This document shows, one piece after another, positions 52,481-61,305 of a stretch of DNA of 64,000 nt. The notes beneath the pieces are model-generated. The model saw only the letters and a program-made list of their open reading frames with translations. It searched no databases and was not told the origin of the DNA. Where the stretch lies: positions 9,245 through 73,244 of the forward strand of contig NZ_JMCC02000032.1 of assembly GCF_000737335.2 (NCBI RefSeq). Reading direction: 5' to 3'. The position numbers and the translations under genes were made by a program. Position 1 is the stretch's first letter. The number at the start of each line of letters is the position of its first letter. This DNA comes from Enhygromyxa salina (GTDB lineage Bacteria > Myxococcota_A > Polyangia > Nannocystales > Nannocystaceae).

Positions 52481-53506
52481 ATGGAGTACCGCAAGCTCGG
52501 ACACAGTGGCCTGAAGGTCTCGACCCTCTGCCTTGGAACCATGACCTTCGGCGAGGCCGACGAGACGTCCTTCATGCACGGGGTTGGCGCGAACGAGGCG
52601 ACCTCGTTTGCGATCATGGACAAGTCGCTCGACGCCGGCATCAATTTTTTCGACACCGCCGACGTCTACGGCAACGACGGCCTGACCGAGCGGGTGATCG
52701 GCAAGTGGTTCACCCAGGCCAAGCGCCGCGACGAGGTCGTGCTCGCGACCAAGTTTCGGTTTCGCATGGGCGAGGGCCCCAACAACACCGGGGCCTCGCG
52801 GCGGCGGATCGTGAAGACCGTTGAAGACAGCCTGCGCCGGCTCGCAACCGACCGCATCGATCTCTACCAGATCCACATGCAAGACATCGACACGCCCGAG
52901 CAAGAGACCCTGCGCGCCCTCGATGATCTGGTCCGCGCAGGCAAGGTGCTCTACATCGGCGCGAGCAACTACGCGGCCTACCGCCTGACCCAGAGCGTGA
53001 TGACCAGCGAGCACCAGGGGCTCGAGCGCTTCATCGCGCTGCAGGCCCAGTACAGCCTGGTGACCCGCGACATCGAGCGCGAGCACGTGCCGGCTTGTCA
53101 GGCCCACCAGCTCGGCATCATTCCGTGGTCACCGCTGGCCGGCGGGTTCTTGACCGGCAAATACGAGAAGGACGGCGCGGCCCCGGCAGGCAGCCGCCTC
53201 GACAAGTGGAAGCAGCGCTACGCCGGCTTCAACACCCCCCGCAACTGGGCGATCCTCGAGGCCGTCAAGGCGGTCGCGGCAGCGCACGAGTCAACCCCGG
53301 CCGCGGTCTCGTTGGCGTGGTTGCTGAACAAGCCGGCGGTGACCTCGGTGATCTTCGGAGCGCGCAGCGTCGCCCAGCTCGACGACAACCTCAAAGCCGC
53401 GGCGCTCGAGCTGAGCGAGGCCGACATGCAGCAGCTCGACGAGGCCAGCGCGTTCGAGCTGGGCTATCCCTACGGCTTCATGAAGGACGTGCAGTCGCGC
53501 TGGTAG
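52481..53506 (+). CDS. Aldo/keto reductase
   Basis: 341 residues, NAD(P)H-dependent aldehyde/ketone reductase with the (beta/alpha)8 fold. Catalytic residues are visible: Asp58 (INFFDTADVYG), Tyr63, Lys91 (ATKFRF) and His132 (LYQIHMQDIDTP). C-terminal family motif TSVIFGARSVAQLDDNLKA is present and matches the cofactor-binding end. Length normal. Physiological substrate unknown. Confidence 0.92.
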   Translation: MEYRKLGHSGLKVSTLCLGTMTFGEADETSFMHGVGANEATSFAIMDKSLDAGINFFDTADVYGNDGLTERVIGKWFTQAKRRDEVVLATKFRFRMGEGPNNTGASRRRIVKTVEDSLRRLATDRIDLYQIHMQDIDTPEQETLRALDDLVRAGKVLYIGASNYAAYRLTQSVMTSEHQGLERFIALQAQYSLVTRDIEREHVPACQAHQLGIIPWSPLAGGFLTGKYEKDGAAPAGSRLDKWKQRYAGFNTPRNWAILEAVKAVAAAHESTPAAVSLAWLLNKPAVTSVIFGARSVAQLDDNLKAAALELSEADMQQLDEASAFELGYPYGFMKDVQSRW

Positions 53507-53534
53507 TGGGGGGCAGCGTGGACGGGTGGGTGGC

Positions 53535-53939
53535 CTATGGCCGGGATCCGCCGATGAAGTAGATCTCGACTGTCGCGCGCCCGTTCGCCGCCTGAGCTGA
53601 GATTGCACCTTGTTGGTCGCCCTGGTCCCAGGCGTTCTGCGCTGGGCCGCACAACGACTTGAGACCGAACCCCACGCCATGCGGACGGCGCAGCGCGTGG
53701 ATCCACTGCGGCACGATGTCTGGCTCGAACAGCGTGTAGAAGTGGAGGTAGATGTGTCTTGGAAGGTGCTTGCGATTGCGGATCGACCCGCAGTTCAAGA
53801 CCGAAGCCAGGCTTGTCAACGACTTTGCGGAGGTTGGGACATTGGTGTGTACTGGCGGCGACAGCTCCCCGCCGAGACTCGAGCACGCGATGCCGAGGTC
53901 GGCTTGGGAGATGTTGAGGAGTAGGAAATGACCGGCCAC
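53535..53939 (-). CDS. Small hypothetical protein
   Basis: 134 residues of high third-position GC, so probably real. No signal peptide, four Cys, several aromatic/His-rich stretches (HIYLHFYTLFEPDIVPQWIH). Starts with GTG at 53939. It ends 28 bp after the aldo/keto reductase gene on the opposite strand. No family recognised. Confidence 0.5.
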   Translation of the reverse strand: MAGHFLLLNISQADLGIACSSLGGELSPPVHTNVPTSAKSLTSLASVLNCGSIRNRKHLPRHIYLHFYTLFEPDIVPQWIHALRRPHGVGFGLKSLCGPAQNAWDQGDQQGAISAQAANGRATVEIYFIGGSRP

Positions 53940-54002
53940 GTCGACATGCTATGCGGTGGTCTTGGGGGGATGTGACCCCTCATTTTCGAGGGCTTCGCGG
54001 GG

Positions 54003-55094
54003 TCACGGTGGCCCAGCATTCGCCATGGTCCATACAGCCGCCGTCTTATCGATGCTCGTTGTGAGTATGTAGCGGCCACTCTCGTCAAAGCTCACGTCGG
54101 TGATACGCTTAGAGTGAATACCCAACGTGGCCAAGGATTCACCGGTGCTTAGTTTCCAGGTGCGAGCCACGTGGTCCCATCCTCCTGTGACGAAGAGGCT
54201 TCCATCGGGAGAGAACTCGATGATGTCGATGGTGTTGTCATGGGCGTTGATTGTTTTCGAAACGAGATCTCCGTTTGTAGTGTTCCAGATACGAATGCTG
54301 CCGTCATCCCCTGCGGTGATGGCTTTGCTTCCATCTGGGCTGATTTTTCCGGTCCAGAGGGGTCCCGAATGGCCAACTAGCGTCTTGATCGCGTCGCCTG
54401 TGTGAGCGTCCCACAAGATCGCTGTTTCATCCCAACTCACGGTCAGCGCCCTGGAGCCGTCTGGGGAGAGGGCGATATCCATGATCAACTTGGAGTGACC
54501 TTCCAGGCTCTTGCGGGAGCCCGTCTGCAGGTCCCAGAGCGAGCCACTCTCGTGATTTCCCGCGGCTGCGATTGTCTTGCCATCTGCGTCGGAACAAACA
54601 GTCCAAACTTCGTTCTCGTGTCCATCGAGTTCGTTGAGGAGTGCTCCCTCGTTTACGCTCCAGATCCTCACGGCACCATCACGGCCACCGACGAGTAGCC
54701 ATGGCGGTCCGTCTGCGAAGCTAGCCGTGGTCGCGTCGCTGGCGACGACCTCGCTGTTCGGGCCACCAGTGGGTTTCCACAGCACCACAGCATCGTCCTC
54801 CCCTAGGACTGCGACCTCTCCTTGGGTGCTGATATCGACTGACTCAGCGAACGGGAGCAGCAGGACGGGGGGCCCGAGGCGTTCTCCAGTCTCGAGCGAC
54901 CAGCGCTGGGCTGCGCCGTCGCTGGCGTAGGTCACGACAACTCCGCCGCGCGAATCGAGTTTGCCTCCAGTCAGGCCGGCCTCGTGACCTTTCAGGATGA
55001 ACTCGGGCTGCGGGTTGGAGCGAGGAACAGCGCACCCGGTCGCACGCCCACATCCGATCGACAGGGTGAGCGTGAGCAGTGGGAGGGCCCTCAT
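54003..55094 (-). CDS. WD40-repeat lipoprotein
   Basis: 363 residues. A signal peptide (MRALPLLTLTLSIGC; lipobox Cys15) leads to seven WD40 blades of about 42 residues, with recognisable SPDGS...A, WD and GH dipeptides (for example ALSPDGSRALTVSWDETAIL, DGHENEVWTVC). The ATG at 55094 is chosen over the longer frame for its signal. An extracytoplasmic scaffold protein is implied. The stop codon (54003-54005) falls inside an inverted repeat GTGACCCC...GGGGTCAC (53968-54006). Confidence 0.85.
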   Translation of the reverse strand: MRALPLLTLTLSIGCGRATGCAVPRSNPQPEFILKGHEAGLTGGKLDSRGGVVVTYASDGAAQRWSLETGERLGPPVLLLPFAESVDISTQGEVAVLGEDDAVVLWKPTGGPNSEVVASDATTASFADGPPWLLVGGRDGAVRIWSVNEGALLNELDGHENEVWTVCSDADGKTIAAAGNHESGSLWDLQTGSRKSLEGHSKLIMDIALSPDGSRALTVSWDETAILWDAHTGDAIKTLVGHSGPLWTGKISPDGSKAITAGDDGSIRIWNTTNGDLVSKTINAHDNTIDIIEFSPDGSLFVTGGWDHVARTWKLSTGESLATLGIHSKRITDVSFDESGRYILTTSIDKTAAVWTMANAGPP

Positions 55095-55325
55095 GGGCGT
55101 CACTGTAGCAGGTGCCGGCCGCACTAGCCTTCCAAGTTCAGTGCATTGACGTTCATTGGCAACACGTGGCACCCTGATCTTGGCCTCAGGCGCGTAGTCC
55201 ACCGTGGCAGCGAGATAGCTGGCGGTGGGCCCGCCTGGTCGATCGGTCAGCTATAGGAAAGGCGGTATACGTCAGTTGGAGGAAAGAATGGAGAAGCCAA
55301 GCCACAGTTCTCCCGCCGGGGTTGC

Positions 55326-55626
55326 CTAGTGTCGCTCCCGGTCGAGGCGCCCAGTTGGGCCACATTCGCCGTCCTCGTCTCGATGTTCGTGAAAATCGGA
55401 GTCTCGCAGGCTGAGCGCAATTTGGCGATTCAACTCTCGGTGCCCCACGACGACAGCGAGCACAGTCGTCCCTACTCGAGGTAAATCTTATTCCGGGAAA
55501 ACAGGATCCTGGAATCGAGACAAATGCCCCGAACTCATGAACCATTTCGACCCGCACCTCAACAACGGTTCCAACCGGAAAGGCGCTTTTGTCACCGAGC
55601 CAGCTAGTTTGATTCTTTCCAGTCAT
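55326..55626 (-). pseudogene. S1-domain-like gene with a frameshift
   Basis: From the ATG at 55626 the frame reads FPVGTVVEVRVEMVHEFGAF and VSIPGS, the start of an S1 RNA-binding fold. Near 55492 one extra base puts the sequence out of frame; in the next frame it continues DLPRVGTTVLAVVVGHRELN, RQIALSLRDSDF, the end of an S1-like domain, and stops at 55326. So about 100 residues of an S1-type protein are present but broken by a +1 insertion (or a sequencing error). It follows the Rhs fragment A on the same strand. Confidence 0.65.
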
Positions 55627-55627
55627 G

Positions 55628-55800
55628 CTCCGGTCTGTACAGGTGCCGCGCCCGCGGATGGCGAATTTGGGTCGAACCGCCAGTTCCTGTAGGCCGTGGC
55701 CGCGGCGGTCGCCATCGCGGCCATCGTGTTCTGATTGACGAGCGCTGTCCAGGTGGGAAGAGCGGCGGTCGCGTGATGAAGACCCCCGTGCGTCGTCGGT
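55628..55800 (-). repeat. Rhs-derived repeat, copy A (degenerate)
   Basis: The core plus-strand string GCGGTCGCCATCGCGGCCAT CGTGTTCTGATTGACGAGCG CTGTCCAG is shared with the other copies. Only the middle of the element survives, in broken frames. Confidence 0.7.
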
Positions 55801-55879
55801 ATCTCCGACCCTGCTCATCATCGGCGTCTCGACGACAACACGGCAGGTTGTGGGCCGGGGCCATGACCACTCCCACTGC

Positions 55880-56095
55880 TCAGTTGTGCCCGATGAGCGG
55901 ATGCAGAGCCACTGGGCCTTCGGGCAGGGGGCACGCTAGTGCGGGGCCAAAATAGGCGCGCCCTGCGGGATCTGAGGTGGCGAACATCAACTTGCGACCT
56001 AGCTGTCGTGGTTCTCCACAAGCAATCCTCGGTGATAGCCCCGGCGCTTCGGCCAGGTACTGATCTATCCGTTGTTTGTCAAGATCGCTGTTCAT
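55880..56095 (-). CDS. Short possible gene in the array
   Basis: 71 residues starting MNSDLDKQRIDQYLAEAPG, with a GPALACPLPEGPVALHPLIG end. It may be the 5' part of a truncated immunity-type gene: it looks like a normal N-terminus and stops early. Low confidence. Confidence 0.35.
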   Translation of the reverse strand: MNSDLDKQRIDQYLAEAPGLSPRIACGEPRQLGRKLMFATSDPAGRAYFGPALACPLPEGPVALHPLIGHN

Positions 56096-56157
56096 GATGG
56101 CATAGTGGAAAGATTGTCCCCGGTGGCCTCACGCGTGGTTGCCCGCTTCGGGCAGGA

Positions 56158-56583
56158 TCAGCTCAGGACCACTATTCCTTCTTGTGGTAGACAAATCCTC
56201 ATCCTATCCGCTATGCCTGTTGGGTCACCCAGATGCCGAGCTTCGCGGACGTACCGAGGGTGTTCCTGGTCGATATCGATCCTCAACTCGTACTCATCGC
56301 TGTGTGTCTCGTGCCTTTTGAGAGTCAGCGAGACAGATTCGAAACCGCTAGTTTTCCAGAGGCCTTCCTGTGCTGCGGCAAGCGAGATGCCAACGACCGA
56401 CATGATTGCAACGAGAACGTCGTCGATGGGCAGGGTCGTGTTTAGCGTGAGGGCTGTCTTTGCGGCAGTCATCGATTGCTCTGCTGAAATGAAACGGCGT
56501 TCCGCCGCGGCCAAATGGTAAGCCCTCGCGCGCCAACTATGGGACAGAGCTCCTGGGTCAGATGCATCCGGTCTAGGGGGCAC
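56158..56583 (-). CDS. Small hypothetical protein in the array
   Basis: 141 residues, or 104 if started at an internal ATG (MTAAKTALTLN, at 56472). C-terminal half is amphipathic with alternating charges (LRIDIDQEHPRYVREARHLG). No recognised family. Its position, direction and size match the other small genes of the array. Confidence 0.5.
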   Translation of the reverse strand: MPPRPDASDPGALSHSWRARAYHLAAAERRFISAEQSMTAAKTALTLNTTLPIDDVLVAIMSVVGISLAAAQEGLWKTSGFESVSLTLKRHETHSDEYELRIDIDQEHPRYVREARHLGDPTGIADRMRICLPQEGIVVLS

Positions 56584-56800
56584 TCGCGGTCATCGTCGCG
56601 GGGGGAGCAACCCGAACAGAATACCGCCGCCGACGCCGGAACTGACGGTAGCTGCTTTCGCCCAGCGATCGAGACGTTGACGTCGATCCCGTGGCGCTCA
56701 CAGAACGCAGTGCGGTGCCGGCCGCTCGCGCGCCAGTCCGCGACGACGGTGGGCGCGTCCACACCGTCCCGCTCGTTGGTGGCGTAGGCTCGGTAAGCGT
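56584..56800 (-). pseudogene. Remnant resembling IS66-type TnpA (OrfA)
   Basis: A short frame reads VVADWRASGRHRTAFCERHG IDVNVSIAGRKQLP, similar to the helix-turn-helix of the small accessory protein TnpA of IS66 elements (W..SG....FC...GI.....W...L). The expected conserved Trp is replaced by Gly, no TnpB or transposase follows and no terminal repeats were seen. An eroded insertion element is the best reading. Confidence 0.4.
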
Positions 56801-56811
56801 GGCCACGATCC

Positions 56812-57105
56812 TCACCCTGAGTTCACTAATTCGGGATACTCCTCGACCGGAGACTCACATCGCGCCAAGTAGTCGCTGCCCGTTTGGGTAGCCCACTCGG
56901 CGACACATTCTTCGCATACCTCTTCCTCCGCAATGTGACTGTTCCCTGGAGATCGGACGCAAGCGGGACACAACGAGTACCAGCCGAACTCATCCAGCTG
57001 AAGATAGATTTTGATGGGCTCACGGGACGCTATTGCTGACGCTGCGTGCTCGCAGAATCGGGGGGCGAACCGCATTCCGTGTCGGGCGCATTTGAGCCTT
57101 GCCAA
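56812..57105 (-). CDS. Small Cys-rich protein, possible immunity protein
   Basis: 97 residues. Cys pairs CARHG, FCEHA, CPAC and EVCEEC suggest a compact zinc-binding fold. It starts with TTG at 57105, supported by an unusually strong ribosome site GAGGAGGAAG 5 bases upstream. Among the array genes, and predicted cytoplasmic. Confidence 0.75.
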   Translation of the reverse strand: MARLKCARHGMRFAPRFCEHAASAIASREPIKIYLQLDEFGWYSLCPACVRSPGNSHIAEEEVCEECVAEWATQTGSDYLARCESPVEEYPELVNSG

Positions 57106-57120
57106 TGTTACTTCCTCCTC
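57106..57120 (-). promoter_or_regulatory. Strong ribosome-binding site that decides a TTG start
   Basis: On the minus strand GAGGAGGAAGTAACA precedes the TTG at 57105. This is the strongest Shine-Dalgarno-like run in the array and supports the call of the 97-residue gene. Confidence 0.7.
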
Positions 57121-57157
57121 TTCCTCTTCAGGTTGCTAGCGAGACGCAACATGGTGG

Positions 57158-57391
57158 TCACTCAGCATCCTCGAGATCGGCGGAGTCGATCAAGGCCGCG
57201 TCATCGGGATGAAGAAACGCGCGGTATTGCACTCGAGTCTTGCCGTGCTCTGAGCGAATATGATCCACGATAATGTGGCCCTCGTCCAGCCTGTCCCATA
57301 TTTCTGGATGCCTTGCTTGCCAGCGACGAAGATCCTTGGTCGCATCCTGCTCAGATGTAGGGCCCTCGATGACCCGTTCTACTTTGTCCAT
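57158..57391 (-). CDS. Small acidic protein, possible immunity protein
   Basis: 77 residues starting MDKVERVIEGPTSEQ; predicted helix-strand fold with RWQARHPEIWDRL and VQYRAFLHPDDAALID. The ATG at 57391 is preferred over an earlier frame start that is Arg/Ala-rich and atypical. No family recognised; array context. Confidence 0.65.
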   Translation of the reverse strand: MDKVERVIEGPTSEQDATKDLRRWQARHPEIWDRLDEGHIIVDHIRSEHGKTRVQYRAFLHPDDAALIDSADLEDAE

Positions 57392-57500
57392 GGTTGCCTC
57401 GGTCGCACAACGGGGCGAGCAGCCGCCGCTTCTTCGGAGCGTGGTTGGGGTTGTCCGAGCGGGTGCTCGGCCAGGAAGAGGAAGCAGGGCAGCACGTCGA

Positions 57501-57953
57501 TCAATCCCGATCACCATAGCGCTTGACTAGCTTAGCATAGCTCCCTTCAGGCGTGTTCCAGAGTGCGGGGAAGGGGGGAAGTGCGAGGAGTTCATCAACG
57601 ACTTCACGAGGTGGCATGTATTGGTGGGCCGTAATGTAGTGCAGGATCAGGCTTGGCGCGATGTACACCGTCTCACTGAGCTTGGAGGGAATCCAAATAT
57701 CTGACATCCCAAGCAGCGTGCTCTTCCCGTCAATATCCGCGTAGATGTCACTGTCCCCACAAAAGGGGCACCCATGTATGCCTCGCATCGCGTTGAGGTA
57801 CAGAGGAATGGCCGCCTCGATCCTGGCGATGGCCTGAGCAGGAACCGCCCCCTCGAGGAAAGGCGCGTCCAGGTCGAGCCATCCCACGTTGAGAAGCGAT
57901 GCCCTCGACCTGAGTTTGGTGTAGCTATACTTGCTGAGGTCACTATATCGCAT
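57501..57953 (-). CDS. Protein with RGxHxCxFC motif, possible immunity protein
   Basis: 150 residues. It starts MRYSDLSKYSYTKL, then LLNVGWLDLDAPFLEG, and RGIHGCPFCGDSDIY, the pattern I associate with a small family of uncharacterised proteins of high-GC bacteria with a conserved RGxHxCxFC core. A LILHYITAHQYMPPREVV stretch follows. No signal peptide. Located in the array of small genes. Function unknown. Confidence 0.7.
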   Translation of the reverse strand: MRYSDLSKYSYTKLRSRASLLNVGWLDLDAPFLEGAVPAQAIARIEAAIPLYLNAMRGIHGCPFCGDSDIYADIDGKSTLLGMSDIWIPSKLSETVYIAPSLILHYITAHQYMPPREVVDELLALPPFPALWNTPEGSYAKLVKRYGDRD

Positions 57954-58039
57954 GTAGAGGCCTCATCGCTGCCTTGTCGCACATGTTGGGTACGAGAAAA
58001 TCGGAGAGTACTCGCATGGGGTAAGATCCTCGTACCAGC

Positions 58040-58640
58040 TCATTCGTGACCCGACGCGTGTGAGGCATTTTCGCTCGTCTCCGGTCGAACGAATTGCTCG
58101 ATGTCCTCTAGCGGTCGGGCCAGGCCGGTCTTCAGCGCGGCGCGTTCGCTGGACCCGTACCCGACCTCCGAGCCGTCAGGTGAGATCGCAGCGAGCAGCG
58201 GCCCGAGCCCGTCGCGGGTGCTCGACGACGTGAACACGGTCACCTCGAGCGAAGACACGGCAGCGGTCGCCATCGCGGCTATCGTGGTCGGGTTGACAAG
58301 CATTGTCCAGTCCTTGTTGACGTGCTGCCGAGTGATCACCCGTAGGTCACGGGTGATAGTAAGATCTCGCTCCCCACCGCCGACTGCACGTAGCCGTCGC
58401 CGGGCCGGCGCTGCGCGTCGTAGGTCGCGCCCACCCTTGGTCTCGTAGCTCGTCCCGCCGCCAAGGTCCTCGATGCCCAGGAACGGCCGCCCGAGGCTAT
58501 CGAAGATCATCTTGCTCGGCGTCTCGCGGCGCTCGTACGCGAGCTCGGCGATGCGGCGTTCCTTCTGCGGGTGAGGATCGCTCGCCTGTTGCCGATCCAC
58601 CGTACGTCGGGGCTGGTGTCCGCCAGTACGGGCTTGCCGT
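58040..58640 (-). repeat. Rhs-derived repeat, copy B, fused to the end of a HEAT-type immunity gene
   Basis: Reading down the minus strand: a segment with SKMIFDSLGRPFLGIEDLGG, typical of an Rhs/YD protein, then the core LVNPTTIAAMATAAVSSLE, then TSSSTRDGLGPLLAAISPDG SEVGYG, and then abruptly LEDIEQFVRPETSENASHAS GHE, which is the C-terminus of a HEAT-type protein like the gene at 63.6-64 kb. The join of these two is a recombination scar. Confidence 0.7.
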
Positions 58641-58663
58641 CTTAGGTGCACTTCGGGCAAGGA

Positions 58664-58960
58664 TCACCCCTTGCGGCCAAACACGACTCGGCCCGGCAAC
58701 CCGATTTCGGCGATTGGTCCGTCGTCGACGATGACATCGACGTCGAGATCAATGCCCTGCACCTGAAGTGCCTCAAACTCAAATGTGATGTCTTCGATCT
58801 CTTCTCGATCATCGGAGCTGTCCCGCTCAATTACAAACCGTAGGTGCACCTTGCCTGGCTTCGGTGCATCGAGTGTCACCCAGCGTAGGTTCGGCGAGAC
58901 GGCTCCTATCATTGCCTGGACAAGGTTTAGGACCTGGGTGTTTTCTTCGATGAGAGTCAT
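58664..58960 (-). CDS. Small acidic protein, possible immunity protein
   Basis: 98 residues, very acidic. Begins MTLIEENTQVLNLVQAM, then VSPNLRWVTLD and VHLRFVIERDSSDDREE, IEDITFEFEALQ, the pattern of a small alpha/beta protein family I associate with toxin immunity (EFEALQ near the centre). Ends VFGRKG. Cytoplasmic. Sits between two Rhs fragments. Confidence 0.7.
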   Translation of the reverse strand: MTLIEENTQVLNLVQAMIGAVSPNLRWVTLDAPKPGKVHLRFVIERDSSDDREEIEDITFEFEALQVQGIDLDVDVIVDDGPIAEIGLPGRVVFGRKG

Positions 58961-59097
58961 GGCGGTACCTGGAGGACGAACATGAGCGTACAGGACTCTC
59001 GGGCTGTGACCAACTCGGGATCATACGTGAATGCCGACGTCACGGACACCCCTTAGCTCGAGCAGGGGGAACTCGCCTACCAGTTAGTCATCATCGT

Positions 59098-59413
59098 CTA
59101 TTTGTTCGTGTAGATCGCCGCGGCCGAGTTGCGGGGGAGCGCGGCGTGGGTGCTCGGCGACGTGTACACGGTCGTCTCGAGCGAGGACGCGGCGGCAGTC
59201 GCCATCGCGGCGATCGTGTTCCGGTTGACCAGTACTGTCCAGTCCGGCAAGACCGGTGCCGACGACACGCCTTCATCCCTCGTGGCGATCGCCGAACTTG
59301 CGATCGCCGGCGACTTCACGACGAGGCCGGAGCGACCGCCACCACCTATTGACTGCTCACTTGTCCACGGTGGACGAATCTGAAGGTACCCGACCTGCGG
59401 GCAGGGATCACCC
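59098..59413 (-). repeat. Rhs-derived repeat, copy C
   Basis: Carries SPAIASSAIATRDEGVSSAP, VLPDWTVLVNRNTIAAMATA and AASSLETTVYTSPSTHAALP in one frame. It shares the distal part with copy D (AACTTGCGATCGCCGGC) and ends at GCAGGGATCACCC. Confidence 0.75.
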
Positions 59414-59433
59414 GGACTTCTCCCCAGATCAGG

Positions 59434-59901
59434 TCACTCCCCAAACCGACTGGTTCCGAGCCCGATTTCTGGTGGCCCGCCCTCAGTTAGGTTCCACAGT
59501 CGACTCTCACAATCAACCCCTGCCTGAGAGACCCGGCGGCACAGCCAATCAACTTCACTCTTGGTCCCTTGCCAAATGACACCCGGCATTGCCTTGAGCA
59601 ATCGGGCGACATCCCGTGTGTCCAAGGATAGCATTTGCTTCATGATCAGCCCAGCCCGCGCCCTCCCCGACTTCTCGGTCGGGACGACCACGAGCATCCA
59701 AAGCCCTTCCTGTCGGATAATATACTCCCGATAGCGTTTGGGAGGGAAGCCCAGGTCATCGGATTCCTGAACTAGGCCACAGGAAGCACAGTGTATGGAC
59801 AGCGACCATACCAGGACTCCGTCGGCCCGAAGATACTGCCCAACTCCCGTGTCGGTCAGGTTTCCGCAGTGGGGGCACGGCTCCAGGATTGCGGACATCA
59901 T
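59434..59901 (-). CDS. Zinc-ribbon protein, possible immunity protein
   Basis: 155 residues. A zinc ribbon at the N-terminus (CPHCGNLTD ... HCASCGLV, two CxxC pairs 27 residues apart), then a domain with EYIIRQEGLWMLVVVPTEKS and a helical part with IWQGTKSEVDWLCRRVSQAG. AAAGGGATCGA directly precedes the ATG. No family recognised; it is preceded by Rhs copy D and followed by copy C. Confidence 0.72.
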   Translation of the reverse strand: MMSAILEPCPHCGNLTDTGVGQYLRADGVLVWSLSIHCASCGLVQESDDLGFPPKRYREYIIRQEGLWMLVVVPTEKSGRARAGLIMKQMLSLDTRDVARLLKAMPGVIWQGTKSEVDWLCRRVSQAGVDCESRLWNLTEGGPPEIGLGTSRFGE

Positions 59902-59949
59902 TCGATCCCTTTCACCCGCAGATAGCGGTTTGCAGTCCGGTTGTTCGCG

Positions 59950-60345
59950 CGGATGCCACCGGCGGAGTCGCCTTGGACGCCGGCGTCGGCGAGCCCGTAC
60001 GCGACTTCCGAGCCGTCGGGCGAGATCGCGGTCAGCACTGGGCCGAGCGCGTCGTGAGTGCTCGACGACGTGTACGCGGTCGTCTCGAGCGAAGACGCGG
60101 CGGCGGTCGCCATCGCGGCCATCGTGTTCGGGTTGACCATCAATGTCCAGTCGGCGAGACCGGCGAGCCTTCGTCCGTCGTGGCGATCGCCGAACTTGCG
60201 ATCGCCGGCAACTTCACGATGAGGCCGGTCGGCCGGAGCGACCGCGACCACTGCTAACTGCTCACTGCTCACTGCTCACTGCTCACTTGTGCACGCTGGG
60301 CCAATGTGAAGGTACAGGACCTGCGGGCAGGGATCACACGACGGG
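59950..60345 (-). repeat. Rhs-derived repeat, copy D (most complete)
   Basis: Includes, in order on the minus strand: the entry segment after GTGATCCCTGCCCGCAGGTC; a short tandem of CTCACTG (plus strand, about 60256-60287); ADRPHREVAGDRKFGDRHDG in one frame; the core WTLMVNPNTMAAMATAAASS; and SSSTHDALGPVLTAISPDGS EVAYGLADAG, an Rhs YD-like repeat. Then the next small gene begins. Confidence 0.8.
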
Positions 60346-60544
60346 CATCTTGGGCCTATCGAGCACCCCTTGGGGCCGCAAACCGGACCCCGAACGGGCG
60401 GCGGACGGGATTGCTGGTGTCGTGGGCGATGGCAGCGACGATCTATCACTCATTCCGTACATTCAGTGTATGGACACCCGCTCGCTCGTTCGCCAGAATT
60501 GCCAAGTATAGCTTCCCCGACTTAGTTTTGGGCCCATCACGGCC

Positions 60545-60883
60545 TCAGTCGCAATTGCAGATCCCCGCTATATATGCATGCCGACAGCTACCGTCGGTGG
60601 GTGATGACTGACTCGTAGGGTTGGGGTTCTGTCGGAAGGTCTCGGTAGTCAATTCCCCCGTCGGCCTCCACCAGTAATCTGAAAACATTGTGAGACTCAA
60701 GTGTTCAAAGATGGCAACCAGTCCCAGTAGAGAAACGGGATTGTCGGCGAAAAAAAAATCCCACCCGCCGCGCTCGGCGCACACAGTTTCGCCGTTGTCT
60801 ACTGTCCAAACCTGAAAGCCCTTCTTGGAAAGGACATTGAGAGCAGAATTGTACATGTTCACGTGTTCGCTCAGTGCCGGCAT
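60545..60883 (-). CDS. Small protein, possible immunity protein
   Basis: 112 residues from the ATG at 60883, which is preceded by GGTGAGGAGATCAAAG. MPALSEHVNMYNSALNVL, then WTVDNGETVCAERGGWDFFF and LVAIFEHLSLTMFSDYWWRP: a small mixed fold with many aromatics. No recognised family. It lies between Rhs copies E and D. Confidence 0.7.
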   Translation of the reverse strand: MPALSEHVNMYNSALNVLSKKGFQVWTVDNGETVCAERGGWDFFFADNPVSLLGLVAIFEHLSLTMFSDYWWRPTGELTTETFRQNPNPTSQSSPTDGSCRHAYIAGICNCD

Positions 60884-60924
60884 CTTTGATCTCCTCACCT
60901 TCGTTCAGGGCTACGCCATGCGTG

Positions 60925-61270
60925 AGGTCCGCACTGCGGGCGTGGCCGTGCTCGAGCCGCGGTGCTTGCAGTCGACGGTCTGCGCACCGCGCTCGTTGTA
61001 CCCGTACGCGACCTGCGAGTTGTCGCGGGAGATAGCGGTCAGCACCCGCCCGAGCGCGGCGTGGTGCTCGACGAAGTGAAAGCGGTCGTCTCGAGCGAAG
61101 ACGCGGCGGCGGTTGCCATCGCGGCTATCGTGTTCGGGTTGACCGGCACTGACAAGTTGGCGAAACCCACTCCCGGCGACGCCTGCTCACTTGCCCATGG
61201 TGGACGAATATGAAGGCACAGGACCTTCGAGCAGGTGCCGGCGGCACGCGTGATCCCTGCCGGCGGCACG
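60925..61270 (-). repeat. Rhs-derived repeat, copy E
   Basis: Contains LYLHIRPPWASEQ-like entry (here LCLHIRPPWASEQ), core VPVNPNTIAAMATAAASSLE, and a good YD segment AISRDNSQVAYGYNERGAQT VDCKHRG. About 60 bp of the central part present in C and D is deleted. Confidence 0.75.
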
Positions 61271-61305
61271 CGTGATCCCTACCCCCGCGTGATCCCGCTG
61301 CCCGC

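Noticed and set aside
53968..54006. Inverted repeat GTGACCCC...GGGGTCAC as a terminator
   Set aside because: The 8-bp arms are 19 bases apart, overlap the WD40 gene stop and lack a T-tract.
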